A stretch of 64,000 nt of DNA from Sinohyriopsis cumingii (lineage: Eukaryota; Mollusca; Bivalvia; Unionida; Unionidae), in the NCBI GenBank assembly GCA_028554795.2, contig JAPYKE020000516.1, positions 1-64,000 on the forward strand. Reading direction: 5' to 3'. The notes below the pieces were generated by a model. The model was not told the DNA's origin and did no database searches. It saw only the letters and a list, made by a program, of their open reading frames with translations. Positions 48,600 to 61,499 of this stretch are shown piece by piece (the stretch's first letter is position 1; each line of letters begins with the position of its first letter). The translations under genes and the position numbers were made by a program.

Positions 48600-51500
48600 G
48601 AGTGTTGGTTACCAATTATTAAGCTCATTGATTCAGTGGAATCAGATATCAGCTGATGCTTCAATACCGCACTCTCTCAAAGTACCAAATTGAAATATGT
48701 TACCATACATAGGCATATTCATGATGAAAATAACATTTTGGGATATTTTCAGTGCACACAGCCAGAAATGTGCCTTACAGATTCACTATAGGTACAATTG
48801 TCAGCCTATATGATGTACTGAATGTGAACTTTTGATCCCAAACATTCTAAAATGTATTGATATTTGTTCAGGTGGGATATGTAACCATGTTAAGATCACT
48901 TATACAAAGTTAAGTACAAATAATCTGTTTGAATATTTCTTATGTCATTTTTAAAGTGTCAGTTAACAAATATTATTAGTAATTAATAATGCATGATAAA
49001 GCAAGATGGATCATTAGAATTCCCATAACATCATATTGGCCACAATGACACACTACACCAATCAATATCTTAACCAAACTGAACAATAAAATAGAATTCA
49101 TTCTGTGTTCAACTTAACATCATTTTGCTCTTTTCTTACATCCAAGGGTAAATATACCTGGGGAAAGCATATTTTATCCCTTGGACCTGTATTTCATTCA
49201 CAGACAGTGTAAAATGATTAAGTAGAGAACTTGAGTAGGTTCTATTATAAAGTTTTCATCACAGTCCTCTAACTAAATACCTTATAACTATGTTTATAAA
49301 CAATTACTAAAGGCTATACAAGCAGATATGTGTTACTCAGGAAGTGACCTCATCATAAACACATAAATTAACTGCTTGGAGCCGTAATAAATAGTCTGAA
49401 TGGCCAATACAAAATATAATTTTGTCTTCATGTATTTAAAATGAAGGTCTCATTTTGACTTACAAAAATATTTTCTCTGACAAAATGTGACAAATATCCA
49501 ACATTGGAGCTTGTATATGGTGTAGGAATATATACATACTGATAACATTTAATATCATTCCAAAAAATGTTATATATGTGCATTTTGGGAGGAAACTTTA
49601 TTAAAATTTTTAAATAAAAATTAATTTTTTACTTTTAATTTCATTCTTATATTTTCAAAGTCAATATATCTAACATATTCAAATTGCATGTGTCTATCAT
49701 TACTAATAAAGATTTTATACCAATTTAACTTTACTCCAATACTGCACTGACAGGATATAGAACACAATTAATTTTACTATATGTTCTCTACATTTGTTTC
49801 TCAGTACTGACCTTTCCACTGTGTGACAATCAATGCAAATCATATGTTAATCTAAAATACCTTCAAAGATGACTTCACGGTGAAGTTCTTGTCAAAGGTT
49901 GACCTGCTCTTTTTTGAGATACTGGACTGTCAACATAGCAGCATGTAAACAGAACACAGATTTCACTTCCGAATCATCACCAAGGCCTTATTACTCACTG
50001 AGCGCTGTCGCCAAAATACACACAGACAACAACACCCTGAGCTCAAATTATCAAGAATAAATGGTTACCTTTAAATCCCTACCAAAAATGCATAAATAAA
50101 ACTCTTCTATCTCCACCAAAATAAGAGAGGAACAAATATTCTAAAAATAGACTAGAAATACATTCGTGGGTACTGAACTGGAAGTATTAATTGTGATGTA
50201 ATTCCTGACAGGCTCCATGTTTTAAGCCAATTTTAGTCAAACTTTTATATTTGCATGCTATACCTATTTCAACTTTATACATGAAGTCTTTTTGAAATTC
50301 CTTGCAAACAAAACATGTGACACCTGTCAGAAAGTATGTAGTGCTGGTGTTCCACAGGGTGCAAGGTCTAGTCCAAGTGCTCTTGAGAAGCCAAAACTAA
50401 ATTTGCTATATCTTCCTTAATTATAGAAATTTTCCAATGCAGTAAAAACCAAATTGTATTACAAGACAAGCCCTGTCTGAAAATATGTTTGAAATTTATC
50501 AATATTGATAAATTAAATCTTAATCGCAATTTAAATAAACATTTAAATTTTAAAAAGAAAATTGTTATTGAAAACTTAAATTTTTATACAAGTTTTAAAA
50601 CACAGATTGACAAATTTTAGACAGAAAAATTGACTAATGAATGGTATTTAAAACAAGTGGTAGTCTGGGTTTGTACAACTGATAACATTTTTCCCAGGGA
50701 TAGTGAAACAACATAGCTCATAGTGATTTTGGCAGTAAACCGCTATATGCCTGTCCAGATACATATTGGTGTACACACTAAAGAAACAAAGCCAGGTACT
50801 ATGTTCCACATTTATTGTGTCAGGTACTTAGGCAGTTGTTTCCATAACTAATAGCACATTCAGATTTAAAGTTCTGATGGGACCACTACCATGTTTTATA
50901 GCGAAAATGCATTCCATTATTTCAATGTCGATAACTACAAAAGGTGACAATGGGATAGGAAAATAGTTTCTAGGGAGGCTCTACCTTACTAAAAAATGGT
51001 GCTGATCTCTCTCGTGAAGACCTAAGCCAAGTCTCTGAGGTGCTATATATCAGTGTGGTGATATAAACTAGTCTTGGCCACTTATGGCAGTACACTGCAC
51101 ATGCCCTTATAAAACCTTGCTATCACCGCCGGACTATTGGAGAGCTTCCAAGCTGTTCCAACTCTAACACACTGTTCCAGATACCAGGCTAAACCTGAAA
51201 AGATACAATATGTTTCACTTAATTCTCGAAAACAGTAAGATCTAGGTAAATGAAGTTAAAATGTGTTAGATATGGTGATTTCAAGATAACATTAAGGTTG
51301 CAAGCATGGGGGAAAATATTAAACTTGACAGAGTGACACTCAGAAATGTGAAGCAATGGCCATGCATTAAAGTGATAAATTCATCCTAAAAATATATCAG
51401 GTTTCTAGAAGCATATTTAACCATTTACAGCTTAAATAACTAATCAGGTAGACTGTGTATCATAAAGTTTAAGGCAATGTTGAGGCAGTGAGGTTTGATC

Positions 51501-51827
51501 ATTGCTGCAAACATTAGTACATACCAGTATACAGGAAAGTCAAGTGACAATGTACTAAATTAGAATATATTACTATAAGCAATCTTATTCATGAGGGAAA
51601 TAACAATTTTGCATATTGCAAGTGAATACAGCCAAATGTGGTCACACAGATCAACTATAGGTACCAATAAATCCTATATCATCAACTAAATGTGAAAATC
51701 TGATCCCCAAAACTTGTAAACAAGGATGGAAAATTGCATATGTGGGACATATACAATGTACTTGTTAAGATCAAATGGGCAAACATAATTCAAATGATCT
51801 GTTTGAACATTTATAGTGTATTTTTAA
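48600..51827 (+). repeat. Repeat unit 16, mosaic of D/E, B', unit 15 and C types
   Basis: 3228 bp. The front is D/E-like (GATATTTTCAG, TTCTCTGAC). GCTCAAATTATC near 50041 is the B' form. TTTCCAATGC, TTGTATTACAAG and AAATCTTAATC (50431-50526) are otherwise seen only in unit 15. From 50555 it is class C, with the CCATTATTTC insertion near 50913. Confidence 0.96.
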
Positions 51828-54800
51828 GAGTGTTGGTTACCAATTATTAAGCTCATTGATTCAGTGGAATCAGATATCAGCTGATGCTTCAATACCGCAC
51901 TCTCTCAAAGTACCAAATTGAAATATGTTACCATACATAGGCATATTCATGATGAAAATAACATTTTGGGATATTTTCAGTGCACACAGCCAGAAATGTG
52001 CCTTACAGATTCACTATAGGTACAATTGTCAGCCTATATGATGTACTGAATGTGAACTTTTGATCCCAAACATTCTAAAATGTATTGATATTTTTTCAGG
52101 TGGGATATGTAACCATGTTAAGATCACTTATACAAAGTTAAGTACAAATAATCTGTTTGAATATTTCTTATGTCATTTTTAAAGTGTCAGTTAACAAATA
52201 TTATTAGTAATTAATAATGCACGATAAAGCAAGATGGATCATTAGAATTCCCATAACATCATATTGGCCACAATGACACACTACACCAATCAATATCTTA
52301 ACCAAACTGAACAATAAAATAGAATTCATTCTGTGTTCAACTTAACATCATTTTGCTCTTTTCTTACATCCAAGGGTAAATATACCTGGGGAAAGCATAT
52401 TTTATCCCTTGGACCTGTATTTCATTCACAGACAGTGTAAAATGATTAAGTAGAGAACTTGAGTAGGTTCTATTATAAAGTTTTCATCACAGTCCTCTAA
52501 CTAAATACCTTATAACTATGTTTATAAACAATTACTAAAGGCTATACAAGCAGATATGTGTTACTCAGGAAGTGACCTCATCATAAACACATAAATTAAC
52601 TGCTTGGAGCCGTAATAAATAGTCTGAATGGCCAATACAAAATATAATTTTGTCTTCATGTATTTAAAATGAAGGTCTCATTTTGACTTACAAAAATATT
52701 TTCTCTGACAAAATGTGACAAATATCCAACATTGGAGCTTGTATATGGTGTAGGAATATATACATACTGATAACATTTAATATCATTCCAAAAAATGGTA
52801 TATATGTGCATTTTGGGAGGAAACTTTATTAAAATTTTTAAATAAAAATTAATTTTTTACTTTTAATTTCATTCTTATATTTTCAAAGTCAATATACCTA
52901 ACATATTCAAATTTCATGTGTCTATCATTACTAATAAAGATTTTATACCAATTTAACTTTACTCCAATACTGCACTGACAGGATATAGAACACAATTAAT
53001 TTTACTATATGTTCTCTACATTTGTTTCTCAGTACTGACCTTTCCACTGTGTGACAATCAATGCAAATCATATGTTAATCTAAAATACCTTCAAAGATGA
53101 CTTCACGGTGAAGTTCTTGTCAAAGGTTGACCTGCTCTTTTTTGAGATACTGGACTGTCAACATAGCAGCATGTAAACAGAACACAGATTTCACTTCCGA
53201 ATCATCACCAAGGCCTTATTACTCACTGAGCGCTGTCGCCAAAATACACACAGACAACAACACCCTGAGCTCATATTATCAAGAATAAATGGTTACCTTT
53301 AAATCCCTACCAAAATGCATAAATAAAACTCTTCTATCTCCACCAAAATAAGAGAGGAACAAATATTCTAAAAATAGACTAGAAATACATTCGTGGGTAC
53401 TGAACTGGAAGTATTAATTGTGATGTAATTCCTGACAGGCTCCATGTTTTAAGCCAATTTTAGTCAAACTTTTATATTTGCATGCTATACCTATTTCAAC
53501 TTTATACATGAAGTCTTTTTGAAATTCCTTGCAAACAAAACATGTGACACCTGTCAGAAAGTATGTAGTGCTGGTGTTCCACAGGGTGCAAGGTCTAGTC
53601 CAAGTGCTCTTGAGAAGCCAAAACTAAATTTGCTATATCTTCCTTAATTATAGAAATTTTTCAATGCAGTAAAAACCAAATTGTAATACAAGACAAGCCC
53701 TGTCTGAAAATATGTTTGAAATTTATCAATATTGATAAATTAAATTTTAATCGCAATTTAAATAAACATTTAAATTTTAAAAAGTAAATTGTTATTGAAA
53801 ACTTAAATTTTTATACAAGTTTTAAAACACAGATTGACAAATTTTAGACAGAAAAATTGACTAATGAATGGTATTTAAAACAAGTGGTAGTCTGGGTTTG
53901 TACAACTGATAACATTTTTCCCAGGGATAGTGAAACAACATAGCTCATAGTGATTTTGGCAGTAAACCGCTATATGCCTGTCCAGATACATATTGGTGTA
54001 CACACTAAAGAAACAAAGCCAGGTACTATGTTCCACATTTATTGTGTCAGGTACTTAGGCAGTTGTTTCCATAACTAATAGCACATTCAGATTTAAAGTT
54101 CTGATGGGACCACTACCATGTTTTATAGCAAAAATGCATTCCATTTCAATGTCGATAACTACAAAAGGTGACAATGGGATAGGAAAATAGTTTCTAGGGA
54201 GGCTCTACCTTACTAAAAAATGGTGCTGATCTCTCTCGTGAAGACCTAAGCCAAGTCTCTGAGGTGCTATATATCAGTGTGGTGATATAAACTAGTCTTG
54301 GCCACTTATGGCAGTACACTGCACATGCCCTTATAAAACCTTGCTATCACCGCCGGACTATTGGAGAGCTTCCAAGCTGTTCCAACTCTAACACACTGTT
54401 CCAGATACCAGGCTAAACCTGAAAAGATACAATATGTTTCACTTAATTCTCGAAAACAGTAAGATCTAGGTAAATGAAGTTAAAATGTGTTAGATATGGT
54501 TATTTCAAGATAACATTAAGGTTGCAAGCATGGGGGAAAATATTAAACTTGACAGAGTGACACTCAGAAATGTGAAGCAATGGCCATGCATTAAAGTGAT
54601 AAATTCATCCTAAAAATATATCAGGTTTCTAGAAGCATATTTAACCATTTACAGCTTAAATAACTAATCAGGTAGACTGTGTATCATAAAGTTTAAGGCA
54701 ATGTTGAGGCAGTGAGGTTTGATCATTGGTGCAAACATTAGTACATACCAGTATACAGGAAAGTCAAGTGACAATGTACTAAATTAGAATATATTACTAT

Positions 54801-55051
54801 AAGCAATCTTATTCATGAGGGAAATAACAATTTTGCATATTGCAAGTGAATACAGCCAAATGTGGTCACACAGATCAACTATAGGTACCAATAAATCCTA
54901 TATCATCAACTAAATGTGAAAATCTGATCCCCAAAACTTGTAAACAAGGATGGAAAATTGCATATGTGGGACATATACAATGTACTTGTTAAGATCAAAT
55001 GGGCAAACATAATTCAAATGATCTGTTTGAACATTTATAGTGTATTTTTAA
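51828..55051 (+). repeat. Repeat unit 17, class D
   Basis: 3224 bp, class D with GCACGATAAAG near 52219, CTACCAAAATGC near 53308 and GGTTATTTC near 54498. It keeps CACCGCCGG where units 9 and 19 have CACCGCAGG. TATTTTTTCAGG near 52088 is private. Confidence 0.97.
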
Positions 55052-58000
55052 GAGTGTTGGTTACCAATTATTAAGCTCATTGATTCAGTGGAATCAGATA
55101 TCAGCTGATGCTTCAATACCGCACTCTCTCAAAGTACCAAATTGAAATATGTTACCATACATAGGCATATTCATGATGAAAATAACATTTTGGGATATTT
55201 TCAGTGCACACAGCCAGAAATGTGCCTTACAGATTCACTATAGGTACAATTGTCAGCCTATATGATGTACTGAATGTGAACTTTTGATCCCAAACATTCT
55301 AAAATGTATTGATATTTGTTCAGGTGGGATATGTAACCATGTTAAGATCACTTATACAAAGTTAAGTACAAATAATCTGTTTGAATATTTCTTATGTCAT
55401 TTTTAAAGTGTCAGTTAACAAATATTATTAGTAATTAATAATGCATGATAAAGCAAGATGGATCATTAGAATTCCCATAACATCATATTGGCCACAATGA
55501 CACACTACACCAATCAATATCTTAACCAAACTGAACAATAAAATAGAATTCATTCTGTGTTCAACTTAACATCATTTTGCTCTTTTCTTACATCCAAGGG
55601 TAAATATACCTGGGGAAAGCATATTTTATCCCTTGGACCTGTATTTCATTCACAGACAGTGTAAAATGATTAAGTAGAGAACTTGAGTAGGTTCTATTAT
55701 AAAGTTTTCATCACAGTCCTCTAACTAAATACCTTATAACTATGTTTATAAACAATTACTAAAGGCTATACAAGCAGATATGTGTTACTCAGGAAGTGAC
55801 CTCATCATAAACACATAAATTAACTGCTTGGAGCCGTAATAAATAGTCTGAATGGCCAATACAAAATATAATTTTATCTTCATGTATTTAAAATGAAGGT
55901 CTCATTTTGACTTACAAAAATATTTTCTCTGACAAAATGTGACAAATATCCAACATTGGAGCTTGTATATGGTGTAGGAATATATGCATACTGATAACAT
56001 TTAATATCATTCCAAAAAATGTTATATATGTGCATTTTGGGAGGAAACTTTATTAAAATTTTTAAATAAAAATTAATTTTTTACTTTTAATTTCATTCTT
56101 ATATTTTCAAAGTCAATATACCTAACATATTCAAATTTCATGTGTCTATCATTACTAATAAAGATTTTATACCAATTTAACTTTACTCCAATACTGCACT
56201 GACAGGATATAGAACACAATTAATTTTACTATATGTTCTCTACATTTGTTTCTCAGTACTGACCTTTCCACTGTGTGACAATCAATGCAAATCATATGTT
56301 AATCTAAAATACCTTCAAAGATGACTTCACGGTGAAGTTCTTGTCAAAGGTTGACCTGCTCTTTTTTGAGATACTGGACTGTCAACATAGCAGCATGTAA
56401 ACAGAACACAGATTTCACTTCCGAATCATCACCAAGGCCTTATTACTCACTGAGCGCTGTCGCCAAAATACACACAGACAACAACACCCTGAGCTCATAT
56501 TATCAAGAATAAATGGTTACCTTTAAATCCCTACCAAAAATGCATAAATAAAACTCTTCTATCTCCACCAAAATAAGAGAGGAACAAATATTCTAAAAAT
56601 AGACTAGAAATACATTCGTGGGTACTGAACTGGAAGTATTAATTGTGATGTAATTCCTGACAGGTTCCATGTTTTAAGCCAATTTTAGTCAAACTTTTAT
56701 ATTTGCATGCTATACCTATTTCAACTTTATACATGAAGTCTTTTTGAAATTCCTTGCAAACAAAACATGTGACACCTGTCAGAAAGTATGTAGTGCTGGT
56801 GTTCCACAGGGTGCAAGGTCTAGTCCAAGTGCTCTTGAGAAGCCAAAACTAAATTTGCTATATCTTCCTTAATTATAGAAATTTTTCAATGCAGTAAAAA
56901 CCAAATTGTAATACAAGACAAGCCCTGTCTGAAAATATGTTTGAAATTTATCAATATTGATAAATTAAATTTTAATCGCAATTTAAATAAACATTTAAAT
57001 TTTAAAAAGTAAATTGTTATTGAAAACTTAAATTTTTATACAAGTTTTAAAACACAGATTGACAAATTTTAGACAGAAAAATTGACTAATGAATGGTATT
57101 TAAAACAAGTGGTAGTCTGGGTTTGTACAACTGATAACATTTTTCCCAGGGATAGTGAAACAACATAGCTCATAGTGATTTTGGCAGTAAACCGCTATAT
57201 GCCTGTCCAGATACATAATGGTGTACACACTAAAGAAACAAAGCCAGGTACTATGTTCCACATTTATTGTGTCAGGTACTTAGGCAGTTGTTTCCATAAC
57301 TAATAGCAATTCAGATTTAAAGTTCTGATGGGACCACTACCATGTTTTATAGCAAAAATGCATTCCATTTCAATGTCGATAACTACAAAAGGTGACAATG
57401 GGATAGGAAAATAGTTTCTAGGGAGGCTCTACCTTACTAAAAAATGGTGCTGATCTCTCTCGTGAAGACCTAAGCCAAGTCTCTGAGGTGCTATATATCA
57501 GTGTGGTGATATAAACTAGTCTTGGCCACTTATGGCAGTACACTGCACATGCCCTTATAAAACCTTGCTATCACCGCCGGACTATTGGAGAGCTTCCAAG
57601 CTGTTCCAACTCTAACACACTGTTCCAGATACCAGGCTAAACCTGAAAAGATACAATATGTTTCACTTAATTCTCGAAAACAGTAAGATCTAGGTAAATG
57701 AAGTTAAAATGTGTTAGATATGGTGATTTCAAGATAACATTAAGGTTGCAAGCATGGGGGAAAATATTAAACTTGACAGAGTGACACTCAGAAATGTGAA
57801 GCAATGGCCATGCATTAAAGTGATAAATTCATCCTAAAAATATATCAGGTTTCTAGAAGCATATTTAACCATTTACAGCTTAAATAACTAATCAGGTAGA
57901 CTGTGTATCATAAAGTTTAAGGCAATGTTGAGGCAGTGAGGTTTGATCATTGCTGCAAACATTAGTACATACCAGTATACAGGAAAGTCAAGTGACAATG

Positions 58001-58275
58001 TACTAAATTAGAATATATTACTATAAGCAATCTTATTCATGAGGGAAATAACAATTTTGCATATTGCAAGTGAATACAGCCAAATGTGGTCACACAGATC
58101 AACTATAGGTACCAATAAATCCTATATCATCAACTAAATGTGAAAATCTGATCCCCAAAACTTGTAAACAAGGATGGAAAATTGCATATGTGGGACATAT
58201 ACAATGTACTTGTTAAGATCAAATGGGCAAACATAATTCAAATGATCTGTTTGAACATTTATAGTGTATTTTTAA
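55052..58275 (+). repeat. Repeat unit 18, class E
   Basis: 3224 bp, class E by ATATGCATAC near 55982 and GGTTCCATG near 56663. It lacks the 7-bp loss of units 10 and 20. It has a 2-bp loss in TAGCAATTCAG near 57304 and ACATAATGG near 57213. Confidence 0.97.
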
Positions 58276-61200
58276 GAGTGTTGGTTACCAATTATTAAGC
58301 TCATTGATTCAGTGGAATCAGATATCAGCTGATGCTTCAATACCGCACTCTCTCAAAGTACCAAATTGAAATATGTTACCATACATAGGCATATTCATGA
58401 TGAAAATAACATTTTGGGATATTTTCAGTGCACACAGCCAGAAATGTGCCTTACAGATTCACTATAGGTACAATTGTCAGCCTATATGATGTACTGAATG
58501 TGAACTTTTGATCCCAAACATTCTAAAATGTATTGATATTTGTTCAGGTGGGATATGTAACCATGTTAAGATCACTTATACAAAGTTAAGTACAAATAAT
58601 CTGTTTGAATATTTCTTATGTCATTTTTAAAGTGTCAGTTAACAAATATTATTAGTAATTAATAATGCACGATAAAGCAAGATGGATCATTAGAATTCCC
58701 ATAACATCATATTGGCCACAATGACACACTACACCAATCAATATCTTAACCAAACTGAACAATAAAATAGAATTCATTCTGTGTTCAACTTAACATCATT
58801 TTGCTCTTTTCTTACATCCAAGGGTAAATATACCTGGGGAAAGCATATTTTATCCCTTGGACCTGTATTTCATTCACAGACAGTGTAAAATGATTAAGTA
58901 GAGAACTTGAGTAGGTTCTATTATAAAGTTTTCATCACAGTCCTCTAACTAAATACCTTATAACTATGTTTATAAACAATTACTAAAGGCTATACAAGCA
59001 GATATGTGTTACTCAGGAAGTGACCTCATCATAAACACATAAATTAACTGCTTGGAGCCGTAATAAATAGTCTGAATGGCCAATACAAAATATAATTTTG
59101 TCTTCATGTATTTAAAATGAAGGTCTCATTTTGACTTACAAAAATATTTTCTCTGACAAAATGTGACAAATATCCAACATTGGAGCTTGTATATGGTGTA
59201 GGAATATATACATACTGATAACATTTAATATCATTCCAAAAAATGGTATATATGTGCATTTTGGGAGGAAACTTTATTAAAATTTTTAAATAAAAATTAA
59301 TTTTTTACTTTTAATTTCATTCTTATATTTTCAAAGTCAATATACCTAACATATTCAAATTTCATGTGTCTATCATTACTAATAAAGATTTTATACCAAT
59401 TTAACTTTACTCCAATACTGCACTGACAGGATATAGAACACAATTAATTTTACTATATGTTCTCTACATTTGTTTCTCAGTACTGACCTTTCCACTGTGT
59501 GACAATCAATGCAAATCATATGTTAATCTAAAATACCTTCAAAGATGACTTCACGGTGAAGTTCTTGTCAAAGGTTGACCTGCTCTTTTTTGAGATACTG
59601 GACTGTCAACATAGCAGCATGTAAACAGAACACAGATTTCACTTCCGAATCATCACCAAGGCCTTATTACTCACTGAGCGCTGTCGCCAAAATACACACA
59701 GACAACAACACCCTGAGCTCATATTATCAAGAATAAATGGTTACCTTTAAATCCCTACCAAAATGCATAAATAAAACTCTTCTATCTCCACCAAAATAAG
59801 AGAGGAACAAATATTCTAAAAATAGACTAGAAATACATTCGTGGGTACTGAACTGGAAGTATTAATTGTGATGTAATTCCTGACAGGCTCCATGTTTTAA
59901 GCCAATTTTAGTCAAACTTTTATATTTGCATGCTATACCTATTTCAACTTTATACATGAAGTCTTTTTGAAATTCCTTGCAAACAAAACATGTGACACCT
60001 GTCAGAAAGTATGTAGTGCTGGTGTTCCACAGGGTGCAAGGTCTAGTCCAAGTGCTCTTGAGAAGCCAAAACTAAATTTGCTATATCTTCCTTAATTATA
60101 GAAATTTTTCAATGCAGTAAAAACCAAATTGTAATACAAGACAAGCCCTGTCTGAAAATATGTTTGAAATTTATCAATATTGATAAATTAAATTTTAATC
60201 GCAATTTAAATAAACATTTAAATTTTAAAAAGTAAATTGTTATTGAAAACTTAAATTTTTATACAAGTTTTAAAACACAGATTGACAAATTTTAGACAGA
60301 AAAATTGACTAATGAATGGTATTTAAAACAAGTGGTAGTCTGGGTTTGTACAACTGATAACATTTTTCCCAGGGATAGTGAAACAACATAGCTCATAGTG
60401 ATTTTGGCAGTAAACCGCTATATGCCTGTCCAGATACATATTGGTGTACACACTAAAGAAACAAAGCCAGGTACTATGTTCCACATTTATTGTGTCAGGT
60501 ACTTAGGCAGTTGTTTCCATAACTAATAGCACATTCAGATTTAAAGTTCTGATGGGACCACTACCATGTTTTATAGCAAAAATGCATTCCATTTCAATGT
60601 CGATAACTACAAAAGGTGACAATGGGATAGGAAAATAGTTTCTAGGGAGGCTCTACCTTACTAAAAAATGGTGCTGATCTCTCTCGTGAAGACCTAAGCC
60701 AAGTCTCTGAGGTGCTATATATCAGTGTGGTGATATAAACTAGTCTTGGCCACTTATGGCAGTACACTGCACATGCCCTTATAAAACCTTGCTATCACCG
60801 CAGGACTATTGGAGAGCTTCCAAGCTGTTCCAACTCTAACACACTGTTCCAGATACCAGGCTAAACCTGAAAAGATACAATATGTTTCACTTAATTCTCG
60901 AAAACAGTAAGATCTAGGTAAATGAAGTTAAAATGTGTTAGATATGGTTATTTCAAGATAACATTAAGGTTGCAAGCATGGGGGAAAATATTAAACTTGA
61001 CAGAGTGACACTCAGAAATGTGAAGCAATGGCCATGCATTAAAGTGATAAATTCATCCTAAAAATATATCAGGTTTCTAGAAGCATATTTAACCATTTAC
61101 AGCTTAAATAACTAATCAGGTAGACTGTGTATCATAAAGTTTAAGGCAATGTTGAGGCAGTGAGGTTTGATCATTGGTGCAAACATTAGTACATACCAGT

Positions 61201-61499
61201 ATACAGGAAAGTCAAGTGACAATGTACTAAATTAGAATATATTACTATAAGCAATCTTATTCATGAGGGAAATAACAATTTTGCATATTGCAAGTGAATA
61301 CAGCCAAATGTGGTCACACAGATCAACTATAGGTACCAATAAATCCTATATCATCAACTAAATGTGAAAATCTGATCCCCAAAACTTGTAAACAAGGATG
61401 GAAAATTGCATATGTGGGACATATACAATGTACTTGTTAAGATCAAATGGGCAAACATAATTCAAATGATCTGTTTGAACATTTATAGTGTATTTTTAA
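58276..61499 (+). repeat. Repeat unit 19, class D
   Basis: 3224 bp, class D like unit 9, including CACCGCAGG near 60797 and GGTTATTTC near 60947, but with GCCGTAAT intact. It forms a D-E pair with unit 20. Confidence 0.97.
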
